From contig NZ_CP014608.1 of assembly GCF_001586165.1 (NCBI RefSeq), forward strand, positions 1,550,001 to 1,614,000: a stretch of 64,000 nt of DNA, in the 5' to 3' direction. Below, one piece after another: positions 26,101 through 35,162 of this stretch (positions are counted from its first letter, which is position 1; each line of letters opens with the position of its first letter). The notes beneath the pieces are model-generated. The model was not told where the DNA came from and made no database searches. It was given only the letters and a program-made list of their open reading frames with translations. The position numbers and the translations under genes are program-made. This DNA comes from Obesumbacterium proteus. Its GTDB lineage: Bacteria > Pseudomonadota > Gammaproteobacteria > Enterobacterales > Enterobacteriaceae.

Positions 26101-28809
26101 ATGTTAATCAAATTATTGACCAAGGTTTTTGGTAGCCGTAACGATCGTACTCTGCGCCGTATGCGCAAAGCTGTAGCGCTGATTAATCAGATGGAACCGG
26201 AGATGGAAAAACTCTCCGACGACGAGCTGAAAGCAAAAACCAATGAGTTCCGTGAGCGTTTGGCCAAAGGCGCAACGGTAGAAAGCCTGTTGCCAGAAGC
26301 GTTTGCGACCGTTCGTGAAGCGAGTAAGCGCGTGTTTGGTATGCGTCACTTCGACGTTCAGCTGTTAGGCGGTATGGTTCTGAATGATCGCTGTATCGCA
26401 GAAATGCGTACTGGTGAAGGTAAAACCCTGACCGCAACCCTGCCAGCTTATCTGAATGCGCTGAGCGGCAAAGGCGTACACGTCGTTACCGTGAACGACT
26501 ACTTGGCACAGCGTGACGCCGAAAACAACCGTCCACTGTTTGAGTTCCTCGGTCTGTCTGTTGGTATCAACCTGCCTGGTATGACCGCACCGGCGAAACG
26601 CGCCGCTTACGCCGCTGATATCACCTACGGTACTAACAACGAATACGGTTTTGACTATCTGCGCGACAACATGGCGTTTAGCCCTGAAGAACGCGTTCAG
26701 CGCAAATTGCACTACGCGTTGGTGGATGAGGTTGACTCCATTCTGATCGACGAAGCGCGTACACCGCTGATCATCTCTGGTCCTGCAGAAGACAGCTCTG
26801 AGATGTACATCCGTGTGAATAAACTGATTCCTAAGCTGATCCGTCAGGAAAAAGAAGACTCGGATACCTTCCAAGGTGAAGGTCACTTCTCCGTTGATGA
26901 GAAAAGCCGTCAGGTTAACCTGACCGAACGTGGTCTGATCCTGATCGAAGAGATGCTGGTTGAAGCGGGCATCATGGAAGAAGGCGAGTCTCTGTACTCT
27001 CCGGCAAACATTATGCTGATGCACCACGTCACTGCGGCATTGCGCGCACACGTGCTGTTTACGCGTGACGTTGACTACATCGTTAAAGATGGCGAAGTTA
27101 TCATCGTCGATGAGCACACCGGCCGTACCATGCAAGGTCGTCGCTGGTCTGATGGTCTGCATCAGGCGGTTGAAGCGAAAGAAGGCGTTGAGATCCAAAA
27201 CGAAAACCAAACGCTGGCTTCTATCACCTTCCAGAACTACTTCCGTCTGTATGAAAAATTAGCCGGTATGACCGGTACTGCTGATACCGAAGCATTCGAA
27301 TTCAGCTCTATCTACAAACTGGATACCATCGTTGTTCCAACCAACCGCCCAATGATCCGTAACGATATGCCTGATCTGGTCTACATGACTGAAATGGAAA
27401 AAATCGGTGCGATTATTGAAGATATCCGTGAATGTACTAAACGCGGACAGCCAGTGCTGGTGGGTACTATCTCGATTGAAAAATCAGAAGTGGTTTCTCA
27501 GGAGCTGACTAAAGCGGGTATCAAACACAACGTATTGAACGCCAAGTTCCATGCGAAAGAAGCAGATATCGTTGCCAACGCCGGTCAGCCTGGTGCGGTC
27601 ACTATCGCAACCAACATGGCCGGTCGTGGTACTGACATCGTGTTGGGCGGCAGCTGGCAGACTGAGGTCGCTGAGCTGGTTGAGCCTACCGACGAACAGA
27701 TTGAAGAAATCAAAGCTGCATGGAAAATTCGCCATGACGCAGTTCTGGCTGCGGGCGGTTTACACATCATTGGTACCGAGCGTCATGAATCACGCCGTAT
27801 CGATAACCAGCTGCGTGGCCGTGCGGGTCGTCAGGGTGATGCCGGTTCTTCTCGCTTCTACCTGTCTATGGAAGATGCCCTGATGCGTATCTTCGCTTCT
27901 GACCGTGTTACCGGCATGATGCGTAAACTGGGGATGAAACCAGGCGAAGCTATCGAGCATCCTTGGGTGACCAAAGCAATCGCCAATGCGCAGCGTAAAG
28001 TGGAAAGCCGTAACTTCGATATTCGTAAGCAGCTGCTGGAATATGATGACGTGGCTAATGACCAACGTCGTGCGATCTATACCCAGCGTAACGAACTGCT
28101 GGACGTAAGCGACGTTAGCGAAACTATTACCAGCATCCGTGAAGACGTCTTTAAAACCGTCCTTGATACCTATATTCCACCGCAATCGCTGGAAGAAATG
28201 TGGGATATCGAAGGTCTGCAAGAGCGTCTGAAGAATGACTTTGATTTGGAAATGCCAATCAAAGAATGGCTGGATAAAGAGCCAGAATTGCATGAAGAAA
28301 CCCTGCGCGAGCGCATTTTCCAGCAGGCCGTTGAAGTTTATCAGCGTAAAGAAGAAGTTGTGGGCGTTGAAATGATGCGCAACTTTGAGAAAGGCGTGAT
28401 GCTGCAAACGCTGGATTCCCTGTGGAAAGAGCATTTGGCTGCCATGGACTATCTGCGTCAGGGTATTCATCTGCGTGGTTATGCGCAGAAAGATCCTAAG
28501 CAAGAATATAAGCGTGAATCTTTCGCAATGTTCGCCGCTATGCTGGAATCGCTGAAATATGAAGTGATCAGCGTGCTGAGCAAAGTTCAGGTGCGTATGC
28601 CAGAAGAAGTTGAGGCAATGGAACAGCAGCGTCGTGAAGAAGCTGAGCGCTTGGCTCGCCAACAGCAGCTGAGCCACGTCGATGATGCAACTCTGGTTGC
28701 ACAGGATCTGGCTTCTCAGACCGGTGAGCGCAAAGTTGGCCGTAACGATCCATGCCCTTGTGGTTCTGGCAAAAAATACAAACAGTGTCATGGTCGCCTG
28801 CAAGGCTAA
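26101..28809 (+). CDS. secA: Preprotein translocase ATPase SecA
   Basis: SecA is the motor that drives preproteins through SecYEG. The 902-residue protein has Walker A in EMRTGEGKTLTATLPAYL near residue 100 and Walker B in ALVDEVDSILIDEARTPL. The preprotein-crosslinking and helicase-like second domain (NMAGRGTDIVLGG) follows, then the C-terminal zinc-binding tail NDPCPCGSGKKYKQCHG, which contacts SecB and lipids. Length agrees with E. coli (901). Translation is expected to be regulated by SecM stalling just upstream. Confidence 0.98.
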   Translation: MLIKLLTKVFGSRNDRTLRRMRKAVALINQMEPEMEKLSDDELKAKTNEFRERLAKGATVESLLPEAFATVREASKRVFGMRHFDVQLLGGMVLNDRCIAEMRTGEGKTLTATLPAYLNALSGKGVHVVTVNDYLAQRDAENNRPLFEFLGLSVGINLPGMTAPAKRAAYAADITYGTNNEYGFDYLRDNMAFSPEERVQRKLHYALVDEVDSILIDEARTPLIISGPAEDSSEMYIRVNKLIPKLIRQEKEDSDTFQGEGHFSVDEKSRQVNLTERGLILIEEMLVEAGIMEEGESLYSPANIMLMHHVTAALRAHVLFTRDVDYIVKDGEVIIVDEHTGRTMQGRRWSDGLHQAVEAKEGVEIQNENQTLASITFQNYFRLYEKLAGMTGTADTEAFEFSSIYKLDTIVVPTNRPMIRNDMPDLVYMTEMEKIGAIIEDIRECTKRGQPVLVGTISIEKSEVVSQELTKAGIKHNVLNAKFHAKEADIVANAGQPGAVTIATNMAGRGTDIVLGGSWQTEVAELVEPTDEQIEEIKAAWKIRHDAVLAAGGLHIIGTERHESRRIDNQLRGRAGRQGDAGSSRFYLSMEDALMRIFASDRVTGMMRKLGMKPGEAIEHPWVTKAIANAQRKVESRNFDIRKQLLEYDDVANDQRRAIYTQRNELLDVSDVSETITSIREDVFKTVLDTYIPPQSLEEMWDIEGLQERLKNDFDLEMPIKEWLDKEPELHEETLRERIFQQAVEVYQRKEEVVGVEMMRNFEKGVMLQTLDSLWKEHLAAMDYLRQGIHLRGYAQKDPKQEYKRESFAMFAAMLESLKYEVISVLSKVQVRMPEEVEAMEQQRREEAERLARQQQLSHVDDATLVAQDLASQTGERKVGRNDPCPCGSGKKYKQCHGRLQG

Positions 28810-28840
28810 TCACTTAACGCTGTGAACATCATCGTTATCA

Positions 28841-28870
28841 AGGGATACGCTTTGGCGTATCCCTTTTTCT
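28841..28870 (+). terminator. Terminator of secMA
   Basis: A perfect 10-bp stem, AGGGATACGC (28841-28850) and GCGTATCCCT (28855-28864), with a TTTG loop runs into TTTTTC. Confidence 0.93.
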
Positions 28871-28909
28871 TATCTTCTCAGGTAAGAATGTCATCAGAAG
28901 GAATAAGTT

Positions 28910-29305
28910 ATGAGCCTGAAACATTTGCACATTGCAGTAGGCATTATTCGCAATGACGAAGGGGAAATTTTCATTACTCAGCGTGGCGGCGACTCGCATT
29001 TATCCGGCCTGTGGGAGTTTCCCGGCGGAAAAATTGAGGTTAATGAGAGCCCGGTTCAGGGATTGCAGCGTGAGTTATTAGAAGAAACGGGGATCGAAGT
29101 CTTAGACAGCGAATTGCTATACCAGTTGGATCATCGTTTTAGTGACCGTATCGTCACGCTCTATTTCTATTTGGTTAAGCGTTGGAATAAAACGCCATAT
29201 GGACGAGAAGGTCAGCCAATGCGTTGGGTGCACCAGCATCAGCTGAAAGCTGAGGAGTTTCCTGAGCCTAACAAGCCAGTTATCGAACAGCTTAACAAGG
29301 CATAA
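28910..29305 (+). CDS. mutT: 8-oxo-dGTP diphosphatase MutT
   Basis: MutT hydrolyses oxidised guanine nucleotides to stop A:T to C:G transversions. The 131-residue protein carries a complete Nudix box, GGKIEVNESPVQGLQRELLE followed by ETGIEV, at about residues 37-62. AAGGAATAAGTT precedes the ATG. The last codons (CTT AAC AAG GCA TAA) are the first unit of a 10-bp tandem repeat that continues past the stop. Confidence 0.96.
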   Translation: MSLKHLHIAVGIIRNDEGEIFITQRGGDSHLSGLWEFPGGKIEVNESPVQGLQRELLEETGIEVLDSELLYQLDHRFSDRIVTLYFYLVKRWNKTPYGREGQPMRWVHQHQLKAEEFPEPNKPVIEQLNKA

Positions 29306-29334
29306 CAAGGCATAACAAGGCATAACAAGGCATA
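29291..29334 (+). repeat. 10-bp tandem repeat at the end of mutT
   Basis: One imperfect and three perfect copies of cataacaagg run from 29291, followed by a partial cata. Immediately after, a second duplication of about 17 bp (agtgcagttcaaa twice, 29334-29364) occurs. The array spans the mutT stop codon. Each unit contains TAA, but the first in-frame TAA already ends mutT, so copy number would not change the protein. Confidence 0.9.
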
Positions 29335-29376
29335 GTGCAGTTCAAAACGTAGTGCAGTTCAAAGCATAGCTCAAAT

Positions 29377-29397
29377 GGCGTAGGCAAAACCTACGCC
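29377..29397. terminator. Intergenic hairpin between mutT and yacG
   Basis: GGCGTAGG (29377-29384) pairs perfectly with CCTACGCC (29390-29397) around a CAAAA loop. It sits between two convergent genes. There is no T-run on either side, so terminator function is only probable. Confidence 0.5.
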
Positions 29398-29407
29398 GGT
29401 GAACGCA

Positions 29408-29602
29408 TTACTGCTCTTCACTCCAGTCATCGCTTTCTGAAAGATCGGAATTGCTCGGAATGCGTTTCTCTTCATCGGCCCATTCACCAAGGTCAATCAG
29501 CTGGCAGCGTTTGCAGCAGAAAGGGCGATAAGGGCTTTGCTCGCTCCATATTACGGATTTGCCGCAGATAGGGCAGTTCACCGTCATAACTTCATCTGTC
29601 AT
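29408..29602 (-). CDS. yacG: DNA gyrase inhibitor YacG (zinc protein)
   Basis: YacG is a 64-residue zinc-binding protein shown in E. coli to bind GyrB and inhibit gyrase. The four zinc cysteines are visible as NCPICGKSV and, further on, FCCKRCQLIDLGEW. The acidic tail SDLSESDDWSEE is also typical. It is the last gene of the leftward group coaE-zapD-yacG and lies 63 bp after zapD. Confidence 0.95.
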   Translation of the reverse strand: MTDEVMTVNCPICGKSVIWSEQSPYRPFCCKRCQLIDLGEWADEEKRIPSNSDLSESDDWSEEQ

Positions 29603-29665
29603 TTTCTATTTCCTTTCATGCTCACATTTGAGAACGCTTCAGCGCCGTGAGCCTTTAGTACATTT

Positions 29666-30418
29666 TTAGCAGCAGGCTAGTTCAAACTGCAAACGTTCTG
29701 GAACAGTACCTTGCTCGCTATCAAGCGGTAAGAAGCGGATAGCAAAACGAGTTTTGTGTCCAGAAACCTGCGGGTATACCTGCAAATTCAAAGCAACATT
29801 CATTCGCAGCAGATCGGCATCTTCCGCGTTATCCTGATAAAAACCGTTGAGGCTGATCATCGGTTTGAAAACGCCAGAGTTACGGATTAAGTTTAGGATT
29901 AGCGTTAGTGTTGCGGATAATGGCTCAAGAGAAATCAGCCAAGAATCAACGAGTTCGTCGCGAATTTCTTGCGGCTGATGCAGCCAGATGTGCAGTGTTG
30001 GCAGATCAAAACTACAGCAACCACCGGGGATACCCAAACGCTGACGAACCAAGGCGATAAGGCGATCTTCACGCAGCTGTTGACCAATACGCGGCGCAGC
30101 CATCAATGTGGCGGCCTGATTTTTTAGTTGGCTACGTAATTGGCGGATCATCTCCTGATCGACGCCGGGAACCTCAGTCCATTGCAGCAGTTTTCGCTGC
30201 TGGCGTTCAAGCTCTTTTAGCAGCTCGGTGCGCACTTCGCCGCGTTCTAGAACATCTAGCAGGTCGGCCGTGGTACGAAAAAAGGCGAGGGCGCCAGTGA
30301 TATCTTGTAGGTGTCTATGTTGCTGTAATTGCTGAAGTAGAAAATCAATTCGTAGCCAAGTACGCATCTTTTCATTTAGCGGATGTTCAAACAAAACAGT
30401 CGTAGATGTATCACTCAT
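29666..30418 (-). CDS. zapD: Cell division protein ZapD (FtsZ bundling)
   Basis: ZapD (YacF) cross-links FtsZ filaments by binding the FtsZ C-terminal peptide. The 250-residue protein starts MSDTSTTVLFEHPLNEKMR, with conserved TWLRIDFLLQQL, the middle VPGVDQEMIRQL, the invariant stretch RQRLGIPGGCCSFDLPTLH and the terminal LQFELACC. E. coli ZapD has 247 residues. Its start overlaps the end of coaE by 8 bp on the same strand, so the two are probably coupled. Confidence 0.96.
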   Translation of the reverse strand: MSDTSTTVLFEHPLNEKMRTWLRIDFLLQQLQQHRHLQDITGALAFFRTTADLLDVLERGEVRTELLKELERQQRKLLQWTEVPGVDQEMIRQLRSQLKNQAATLMAAPRIGQQLREDRLIALVRQRLGIPGGCCSFDLPTLHIWLHQPQEIRDELVDSWLISLEPLSATLTLILNLIRNSGVFKPMISLNGFYQDNAEDADLLRMNVALNLQVYPQVSGHKTRFAIRFLPLDSEQGTVPERLQFELACC

Positions 30419-31034
30419 GGTGTGGATCCTGTTGGGTCGCTGCCGCCAGATCTAGATAGTGACGATGCAGTGAGGCAACGCGCGGCGCGATGGTTTCAGG
30501 GCTACCGCTGTTCTCAATAATATCATCAGCATAGGCTAAACGTTGTTCGCGTGTTGCCTGAGCTGCCAAAATGTTTGCGGCTTGTTCGCGAGAAACACCG
30601 TCGCGAGCCATTGTCCGCTGAAGCTGTACTTCAGGATCAACGTCAACCACCAACACGCGCTGTGCTCGTTGAGTTAATCCGTTTTCAACCAGCAGGGGAA
30701 CCACCCATAACGCGTAAGGGGCATCAATCGTGGCGAGTTGACGCTGCGTCTCTTGATGAATCATGGGGTGCAGCAGGCTGTTGAGCCATATTTTTTCCTG
30801 CGGCTGATTAAAAATAATTTCTCGCAGTAATGTCCGATTTAATGAGCCATCACCCAGCAATATTTTCTGACCGAAATGTGCGGCAATTTTTTGTAGCGCG
30901 GGAGCGCCAACGGCTACGACCTGTCTGGCAATGACGTCGGCATCAACAACGGGAACGCCCAACTGATTGAACGCATCCGCGACAGTGCTTTTGCCACTGC
31001 CGATCCCTCCGGTTAGTGCAACGATGTAGGTCAT
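30411..31034 (-). CDS. coaE: Dephospho-CoA kinase
   Basis: CoaE phosphorylates dephospho-CoA in the last step of coenzyme A synthesis. The P-loop VALTGGIGSGKSTVADAF lies at the N-terminus. DADVIARQVV and the lid-region LWVVPLLVENGL follow, as does the conserved QATREQRLAYADDIIENSG. Two ATG codons are adjacent (31037 and 31034). The second aligns with E. coli MRYIVALTGG and has the better spacing from AAGGTGG. It is the first gene of the leftward coaE-zapD-yacG group. Confidence 0.95.
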   Translation of the reverse strand: MTYIVALTGGIGSGKSTVADAFNQLGVPVVDADVIARQVVAVGAPALQKIAAHFGQKILLGDGSLNRTLLREIIFNQPQEKIWLNSLLHPMIHQETQRQLATIDAPYALWVVPLLVENGLTQRAQRVLVVDVDPEVQLQRTMARDGVSREQAANILAAQATREQRLAYADDIIENSGSPETIAPRVASLHRHYLDLAAATQQDPHHE

Positions 31035-31037
31035 CAT

Positions 31038-31428
31038 GCCACCTTTTCATAGCAAATTAGCGCATCGATGGTTGCAGGCTAACGCCTGAATCAACCCACA
31101 ATGGGTGCGAGAAATAAATGCCATGCGAATCATAATGGTCCTAGCGCCAAGTGCAAGCAAGGATCTTATTGGCTCGACTATTTTGAGAAAAAAACAGGCA
31201 CAATTGTAAGGTTTGTGCTTTTTGATGCAGAAAAGTGTGATATGGAAGGGGTTAGTTGGCTGAAGTAAATTTATGGGAGTGTAACCTATATTTTGATGAA
31301 AAAGCAGTCTTGTCGAGGTGGAATTCTTGCGTATGATAACGTCACTGGAACTGGCGTCATGCAACAGCCAATCGTTTGTATGATTGCATTCCCTGCGAAT
31401 CGTCGCCGTTAACCAGGAAACCAAACAC
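31038..31428. other. Divergent intergenic region coaE/guaC
   Basis: About 390 bp separate the divergent coaE and guaC and must contain both promoters. I see no clear operator, small gene or repeat. Apparent open frames on the minus strand here run into guaC antisense and look like chance. Confidence 0.45.
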
Positions 31429-32475
31429 ATGCGTATTGAAGAAGATCTGAAGTTAGGCTTTAAAGATGTCCTGATCCGCCCTAAGCGTTCAACCTTAAAA
31501 AGCCGTTCTGAAGTTGAGCTTGAGCGTGAGTACACCTTTAAGCATTCAGGATGGAAGTGGTCCGGCGTTCCGGTTATCGCAGCCAATATGGATACGGTAG
31601 GCACTTTCCGCATGGCAGAAGCGCTTGCTTCTTTCGATGTTCTGACCGCAGTTCACAAACATTACACCGTAGAACAGTGGCAGCAGTTCGTTCAGCGTTC
31701 GTCTGAAAGCGTGCTGCGTCATGTTATGGTTTCTACCGGTACCTCTGAAGCTGACTTCGTGAAGATGAAGCAGATTCTGGCCTTATCCCCATCGCTAAAA
31801 TTTATCTGCATTGACGTTGCTAATGGTTATTCTGAGCACTTCGTGGCATTCCTGCGTAAAGCGCGCGAAGCATGCCCAGATAAAGTGATCTGTGCGGGTA
31901 ACGTTGTGACCGGTGAAATGGTCGAAGAGCTGATCTTGTCCGGCGCAGACATCGTAAAAGTTGGCATTGGCCCAGGTTCCGTTTGCACCACGCGCGTAAA
32001 AACCGGCGTTGGCTATCCACAGCTGTCCGCTGTGATTGAATGTGCCGATGCTGCGCACGGTCTGGGTGGGCAAATTGTATCCGACGGCGGTTGCACCGTG
32101 CCGGGCGACGTGGCTAAAGCATTCGGCGGCGGCGCTGATTTCGTGATGCTGGGTGGGATGCTGGCTGGGCATGATGAATGTGAAGGCCGTATCGTTGAAG
32201 ACGAAAGCGGTGATAAATTCATGCTGTTCTACGGTATGAGCTCTGAATCTGCCATGAATCGTCACGTTGGCGGTGTTGCTGGCTACCGTGCCGCAGAAGG
32301 CAAAACCGTGCGCCTACCGCTGCGTGGGCCGGTTGATAACACCGTTCGTGATATCTTGGGTGGCCTGCGCTCAGCGTGTACCTATGTGGGTGCAGAGCGT
32401 TTGAAAGAGCTGACCAAGCGCACCACCTTTATCCGCGTTGCGGAGCAGGAAAACCGCGTTTACGGCTCCAACTAA
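31429..32475 (+). CDS. guaC: GMP reductase
   Basis: GuaC converts GMP to IMP with NADPH and so rebalances adenine and guanine nucleotides. The product of about 348 residues starts MRIEEDLKLGFKDVLIRPKR, as in E. coli. The catalytic Cys loop is VGIGPGSVCTTRVKTG near residue 186, preceded by the NAD(P)-site GNVVTGEMVEEL. The late segment LRSACTYVGAERLKEL is typical of the IMPDH/GMPR family. An in-frame upstream ATG at 31384 is rejected by alignment. It is monocistronic with a terminator. Confidence 0.96.
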   Translation: MRIEEDLKLGFKDVLIRPKRSTLKSRSEVELEREYTFKHSGWKWSGVPVIAANMDTVGTFRMAEALASFDVLTAVHKHYTVEQWQQFVQRSSESVLRHVMVSTGTSEADFVKMKQILALSPSLKFICIDVANGYSEHFVAFLRKAREACPDKVICAGNVVTGEMVEELILSGADIVKVGIGPGSVCTTRVKTGVGYPQLSAVIECADAAHGLGGQIVSDGGCTVPGDVAKAFGGGADFVMLGGMLAGHDECEGRIVEDESGDKFMLFYGMSSESAMNRHVGGVAGYRAAEGKTVRLPLRGPVDNTVRDILGGLRSACTYVGAERLKELTKRTTFIRVAEQENRVYGSN

Positions 32476-32492
32476 GTTAGTACTTCTTAATA

Positions 32493-32528
32493 CAGCCATT
32501 CTGTTGAAACAGGGTGGCTGTTTTGTTT
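32493..32528 (+). terminator. Terminator of guaC
   Basis: CAGCCA (32493-32498) pairs with TGGCTG (32515-32520), with an inner CTGTT/AACAG-like extension around GAAA, followed by TTTTGTTTT. Confidence 0.85.
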
Positions 32529-32555
32529 TATGCCTTCTATGTCCGTCCTAATTGA

Positions 32556-33752
32556 CTACTGCAATACGCTGCCCAGTTGAAAAATAGGGAGATACATTGC
32601 AAGCACTAAGCCGCCAACAACAATCCCCATAATCACCATCATGATGGGTTCTACCATCTGTGCCAGCGCATCGCTCAGGCTATTCGCCTGATGTTGATAA
32701 TGCTGTGCCAAGCGCGACATCATGTGGTCAAGCCCGCCGGATTCCTCACCGACTCGTATCAGTTGAAAACACAGCGTTGGAAATACTGACTGCTGTTTTA
32801 TGGCGACGCTTAGGGCATCTCCCTGCTGTAAATTCTGGCTCACATCTTCGACTGCCTGCCGAAAAATAGGATTCTGCTGCGCCTGAGCTGCATTATCTAA
32901 CCCTTTCAACAGCGGCAACCCTGCCTGTTGGGTCATGGCGAGACTGAAAAAGAGCTGGCTAAGATTTGCCGTTGATATCAAACAACCGATGATGGGTAAC
33001 CGTAATAACATTCGTTGGGTTTGTTTTCTGAATGATGGAGAGCGCTGATAACGCCATAGAATCAGAAGCGCTACCGAAGTGTTTATCCCAACCATCGATG
33101 GTGCATGCTGAATCAGCACCTGAGAGCAAGCCATTAATGCACGCGTGAACGCAGGCAAAGGTGCGTTAAAACTCCGGTAGAGATCGGAGAATTGCGGCAA
33201 TACCCAAACCAGCATTATGACGATCACGATCAGCGTGACGCTAAGTAAGAGAGCGGGATAGCGCAACGCTTTGCCGATCTTGGCTTTGAGTTCGGCTTGG
33301 CGTTTCTGTTGCTCTGCTAACGCAAAACAGCTTTGATCCAGCCTTCCTGTCAATTCTGCCGTGGCAATGGTTTTGCTATACACCGGAGGAAAGATGTCTG
33401 AGAAAGTGACCATCGCCTCCGAAAGAGGAGTACCCATACTCACCTGCTGTGCAAGTCGTTGAAGTAAGCACCGCCAATGGCGATGTGGGTGATCTTCTGA
33501 CAGCATCAGTAGGCATTTAGCCAAAGGCAATCCCGCATGCAGCAATGCGGCGAGCTGTTCGATAGCGTGAATGCAATCGGCGTTCTTCCACGCCAAAGGG
33601 CGCAGGCTATACTGCCGCTGCATTTTTAGAGCAGTGAGGCCTTGTCTCTGTAGCTGCAAAAATGCCTGATCTTTTTGTTTGGCAAGACAGATGCCCGTTT
33701 GCAATTGCTGCGCGGGATCGATCGCTAACCATGTAAAGAGCGCATAAGCCAT
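32556..33752 (-). CDS. hofC: Type IV pilus assembly platform protein HofC (PilC/GspF family)
   Basis: HofC is the polytopic inner-membrane platform of the cryptic type IV pilus system. The 398-residue protein has two GspF domains. The first shows LAALLHAGLPLAKCL and the helix LLLSVTLIVIVIMLVWVLPQF; the second repeats the pattern with SLAMTQQAGLPLLKGL and ends IMGIVVGGLVLAMYLPIFQLG. It follows hofB by 6 bp in the leftward ppdD-hofB-hofC operon. Length matches E. coli HofC (400). Confidence 0.93.
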   Translation of the reverse strand: MAYALFTWLAIDPAQQLQTGICLAKQKDQAFLQLQRQGLTALKMQRQYSLRPLAWKNADCIHAIEQLAALLHAGLPLAKCLLMLSEDHPHRHWRCLLQRLAQQVSMGTPLSEAMVTFSDIFPPVYSKTIATAELTGRLDQSCFALAEQQKRQAELKAKIGKALRYPALLLSVTLIVIVIMLVWVLPQFSDLYRSFNAPLPAFTRALMACSQVLIQHAPSMVGINTSVALLILWRYQRSPSFRKQTQRMLLRLPIIGCLISTANLSQLFFSLAMTQQAGLPLLKGLDNAAQAQQNPIFRQAVEDVSQNLQQGDALSVAIKQQSVFPTLCFQLIRVGEESGGLDHMMSRLAQHYQHQANSLSDALAQMVEPIMMVIMGIVVGGLVLAMYLPIFQLGSVLQ

Positions 33753-33758
33753 CTATGT

Positions 33759-35162
33759 TCACCGTGTGTTGTCAGCATAATGACTACCCAAGACACGGAC
33801 GACTTCTGCCAGCGAAGTTTCTCCTCGATGGGCGAGCTGAAGACCTGCCTGCCACAGCGACACAACGCCTTGTTGCTGTGACAGCGCGTAAATATCCAGA
33901 GCGGATGCATGGGCGAGCAGCGCGAGTTGGATTTCACGAGAAATCGGCAGAATTTCGTAAACCGCTTTTCGGCCATAGTAACCGTTGAAGCAGTGGTCGC
34001 AGCCAACGGCTATCCAGTGATGAAATTCATTGCCTTGCCATTGGCTGGGAGAGAGCTTTTGCGAGGTATAATCGCGTTGGCGACAATGCTGGCAGAGCTT
34101 GCGCACCAAGCGCTGTGCGATAACGAGACTCAGGCTGGCGGCGATAAGGTAGGGTTTAATATTCAACTGAGATAAACGTACCAGCGTTTCGCTAGCAGAA
34201 TTGGTATGCAGTGTGGATAGCACCAGATGTCCGGTTTGTGCTGCATTAACAGCAATCTCCGCCGTTTCAGCATCGCGGATCTCACCGATCATAATCACAT
34301 CGGGGTCTTGGCGTAGCAGCGCACGTAGGACGGTGGTAAATCCGAGCGCGGCTTTGGTGTTAATTGCGGTTTGGTTGACGCCTTCTAGCGGTGACTCAAC
34401 CGGATCTTCTACGCTGCAAATGTTGATCTCTGGCGAGTGCAAATAGTTTAGGCTGCTATAGAGCGTGGCTGTTTTTCCACTTCCCGTTGGCCCTGTGACT
34501 AAAATCAGCCCCTGAGGTTTGCTCAATGCGGATTTAAACGTGCTAAGCGCTTGGGGTTCGAATCCTAAGTCGTCGAGCTCGAAAGGTTGGGCTCCCTCTT
34601 GTACCTGACGCAGTACCACTTTTTCACCAAGCCGAGTGGGCAGGGTGGAAATACGGAAGGTTGCGCTCTGGACATTTAGCGCGAGGTTAAGTTGCCCATC
34701 TTGTGGAATGCGGCGTTCCGCGATATCCAGTTCAGCCATCACTTTTAGCCGAGGAATAATACGCAGAGTTTCGTTGCCGCTTGGGAGCGGCAACGGCTGT
34801 AATACGCCATCAATGCGCAGGCGAACGCTTAGGCCGTCTCGTTTCGGTTCAAGGTGGATGTCTGAGGCTCTCCGCGTGAGCGCTTGCTGAATAATATATT
34901 CCAGTAACTGCTTGGTTTTAACATCATCACCGGTGCTGTCTGGTGGGTTTAATACGGTTGCATGATGTTGTTGGGCTGATTCTAACTGGGCTGCGCCCCA
35001 CACATGCCAAACGACGGATTTCCCGCTGGCGAACTTTATTGCGTCGATGAGTTTGCTGGGAGCCACGGCGTGAGGCCCTGCGATCTGGATCGTGTGGCTA
35101 TCGGCTTCAATCATTACGCAGCCAAATTGGTGACATAGCTGTTCAATACGCAGCTGGTTCAC
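33759..35162 (-). CDS. hofB: Type IV pilus assembly ATPase HofB (PilB/GspE family)
   Basis: HofB is the hexameric ATPase expected to power pilin extrusion. The 467-residue protein has Walker A VTGPTGSGKTATLYSSL, the Asp box ICSVEDPVESPLEGVNQ, Walker B LLRQDPDVIMIGEIRDAETA and the His box TGHLVLSTLHTNSA. The C-terminal zinc cysteines CQHCRQRDY and CDHCFNGYYGR are also present. All catalytic motifs are intact. It overlaps ppdD by 4 bp and lies 6 bp before hofC. Confidence 0.95.
   Translation of the reverse strand: MNQLRIEQLCHQFGCVMIEADSHTIQIAGPHAVAPSKLIDAIKFASGKSVVWHVWGAAQLESAQQHHATVLNPPDSTGDDVKTKQLLEYIIQQALTRRASDIHLEPKRDGLSVRLRIDGVLQPLPLPSGNETLRIIPRLKVMAELDIAERRIPQDGQLNLALNVQSATFRISTLPTRLGEKVVLRQVQEGAQPFELDDLGFEPQALSTFKSALSKPQGLILVTGPTGSGKTATLYSSLNYLHSPEINICSVEDPVESPLEGVNQTAINTKAALGFTTVLRALLRQDPDVIMIGEIRDAETAEIAVNAAQTGHLVLSTLHTNSASETLVRLSQLNIKPYLIAASLSLVIAQRLVRKLCQHCRQRDYTSQKLSPSQWQGNEFHHWIAVGCDHCFNGYYGRKAVYEILPISREIQLALLAHASALDIYALSQQQGVVSLWQAGLQLAHRGETSLAEVVRVLGSHYADNTR

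Noticed and set aside
27790..28803. A 337-codon open frame antisense to secA, with others antisense to secA (26365-27210), aceE (45364-46191) and aceF (47278-48273, 48263-49123)
   Set aside because: They mirror the strong codon bias of highly expressed genes, have low-complexity or Phe/His-rich products, no ribosome sites and no family resemblance.
29291..29364. Possible CRISPR array
   Set aside because: Units are 10 bp, contiguous and without spacers; this is simple tandem duplication.
31360..31380. PurR-like site before guaC (GCCAATCGTTTGT)
   Set aside because: Only one half-site matches the PurR consensus, and the left half is poor.
31047..31613. Minus-strand 188-codon frame overlapping guaC
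   Set aside because: It covers the start of guaC in antisense and the promoter region, with no ribosome site or family match.
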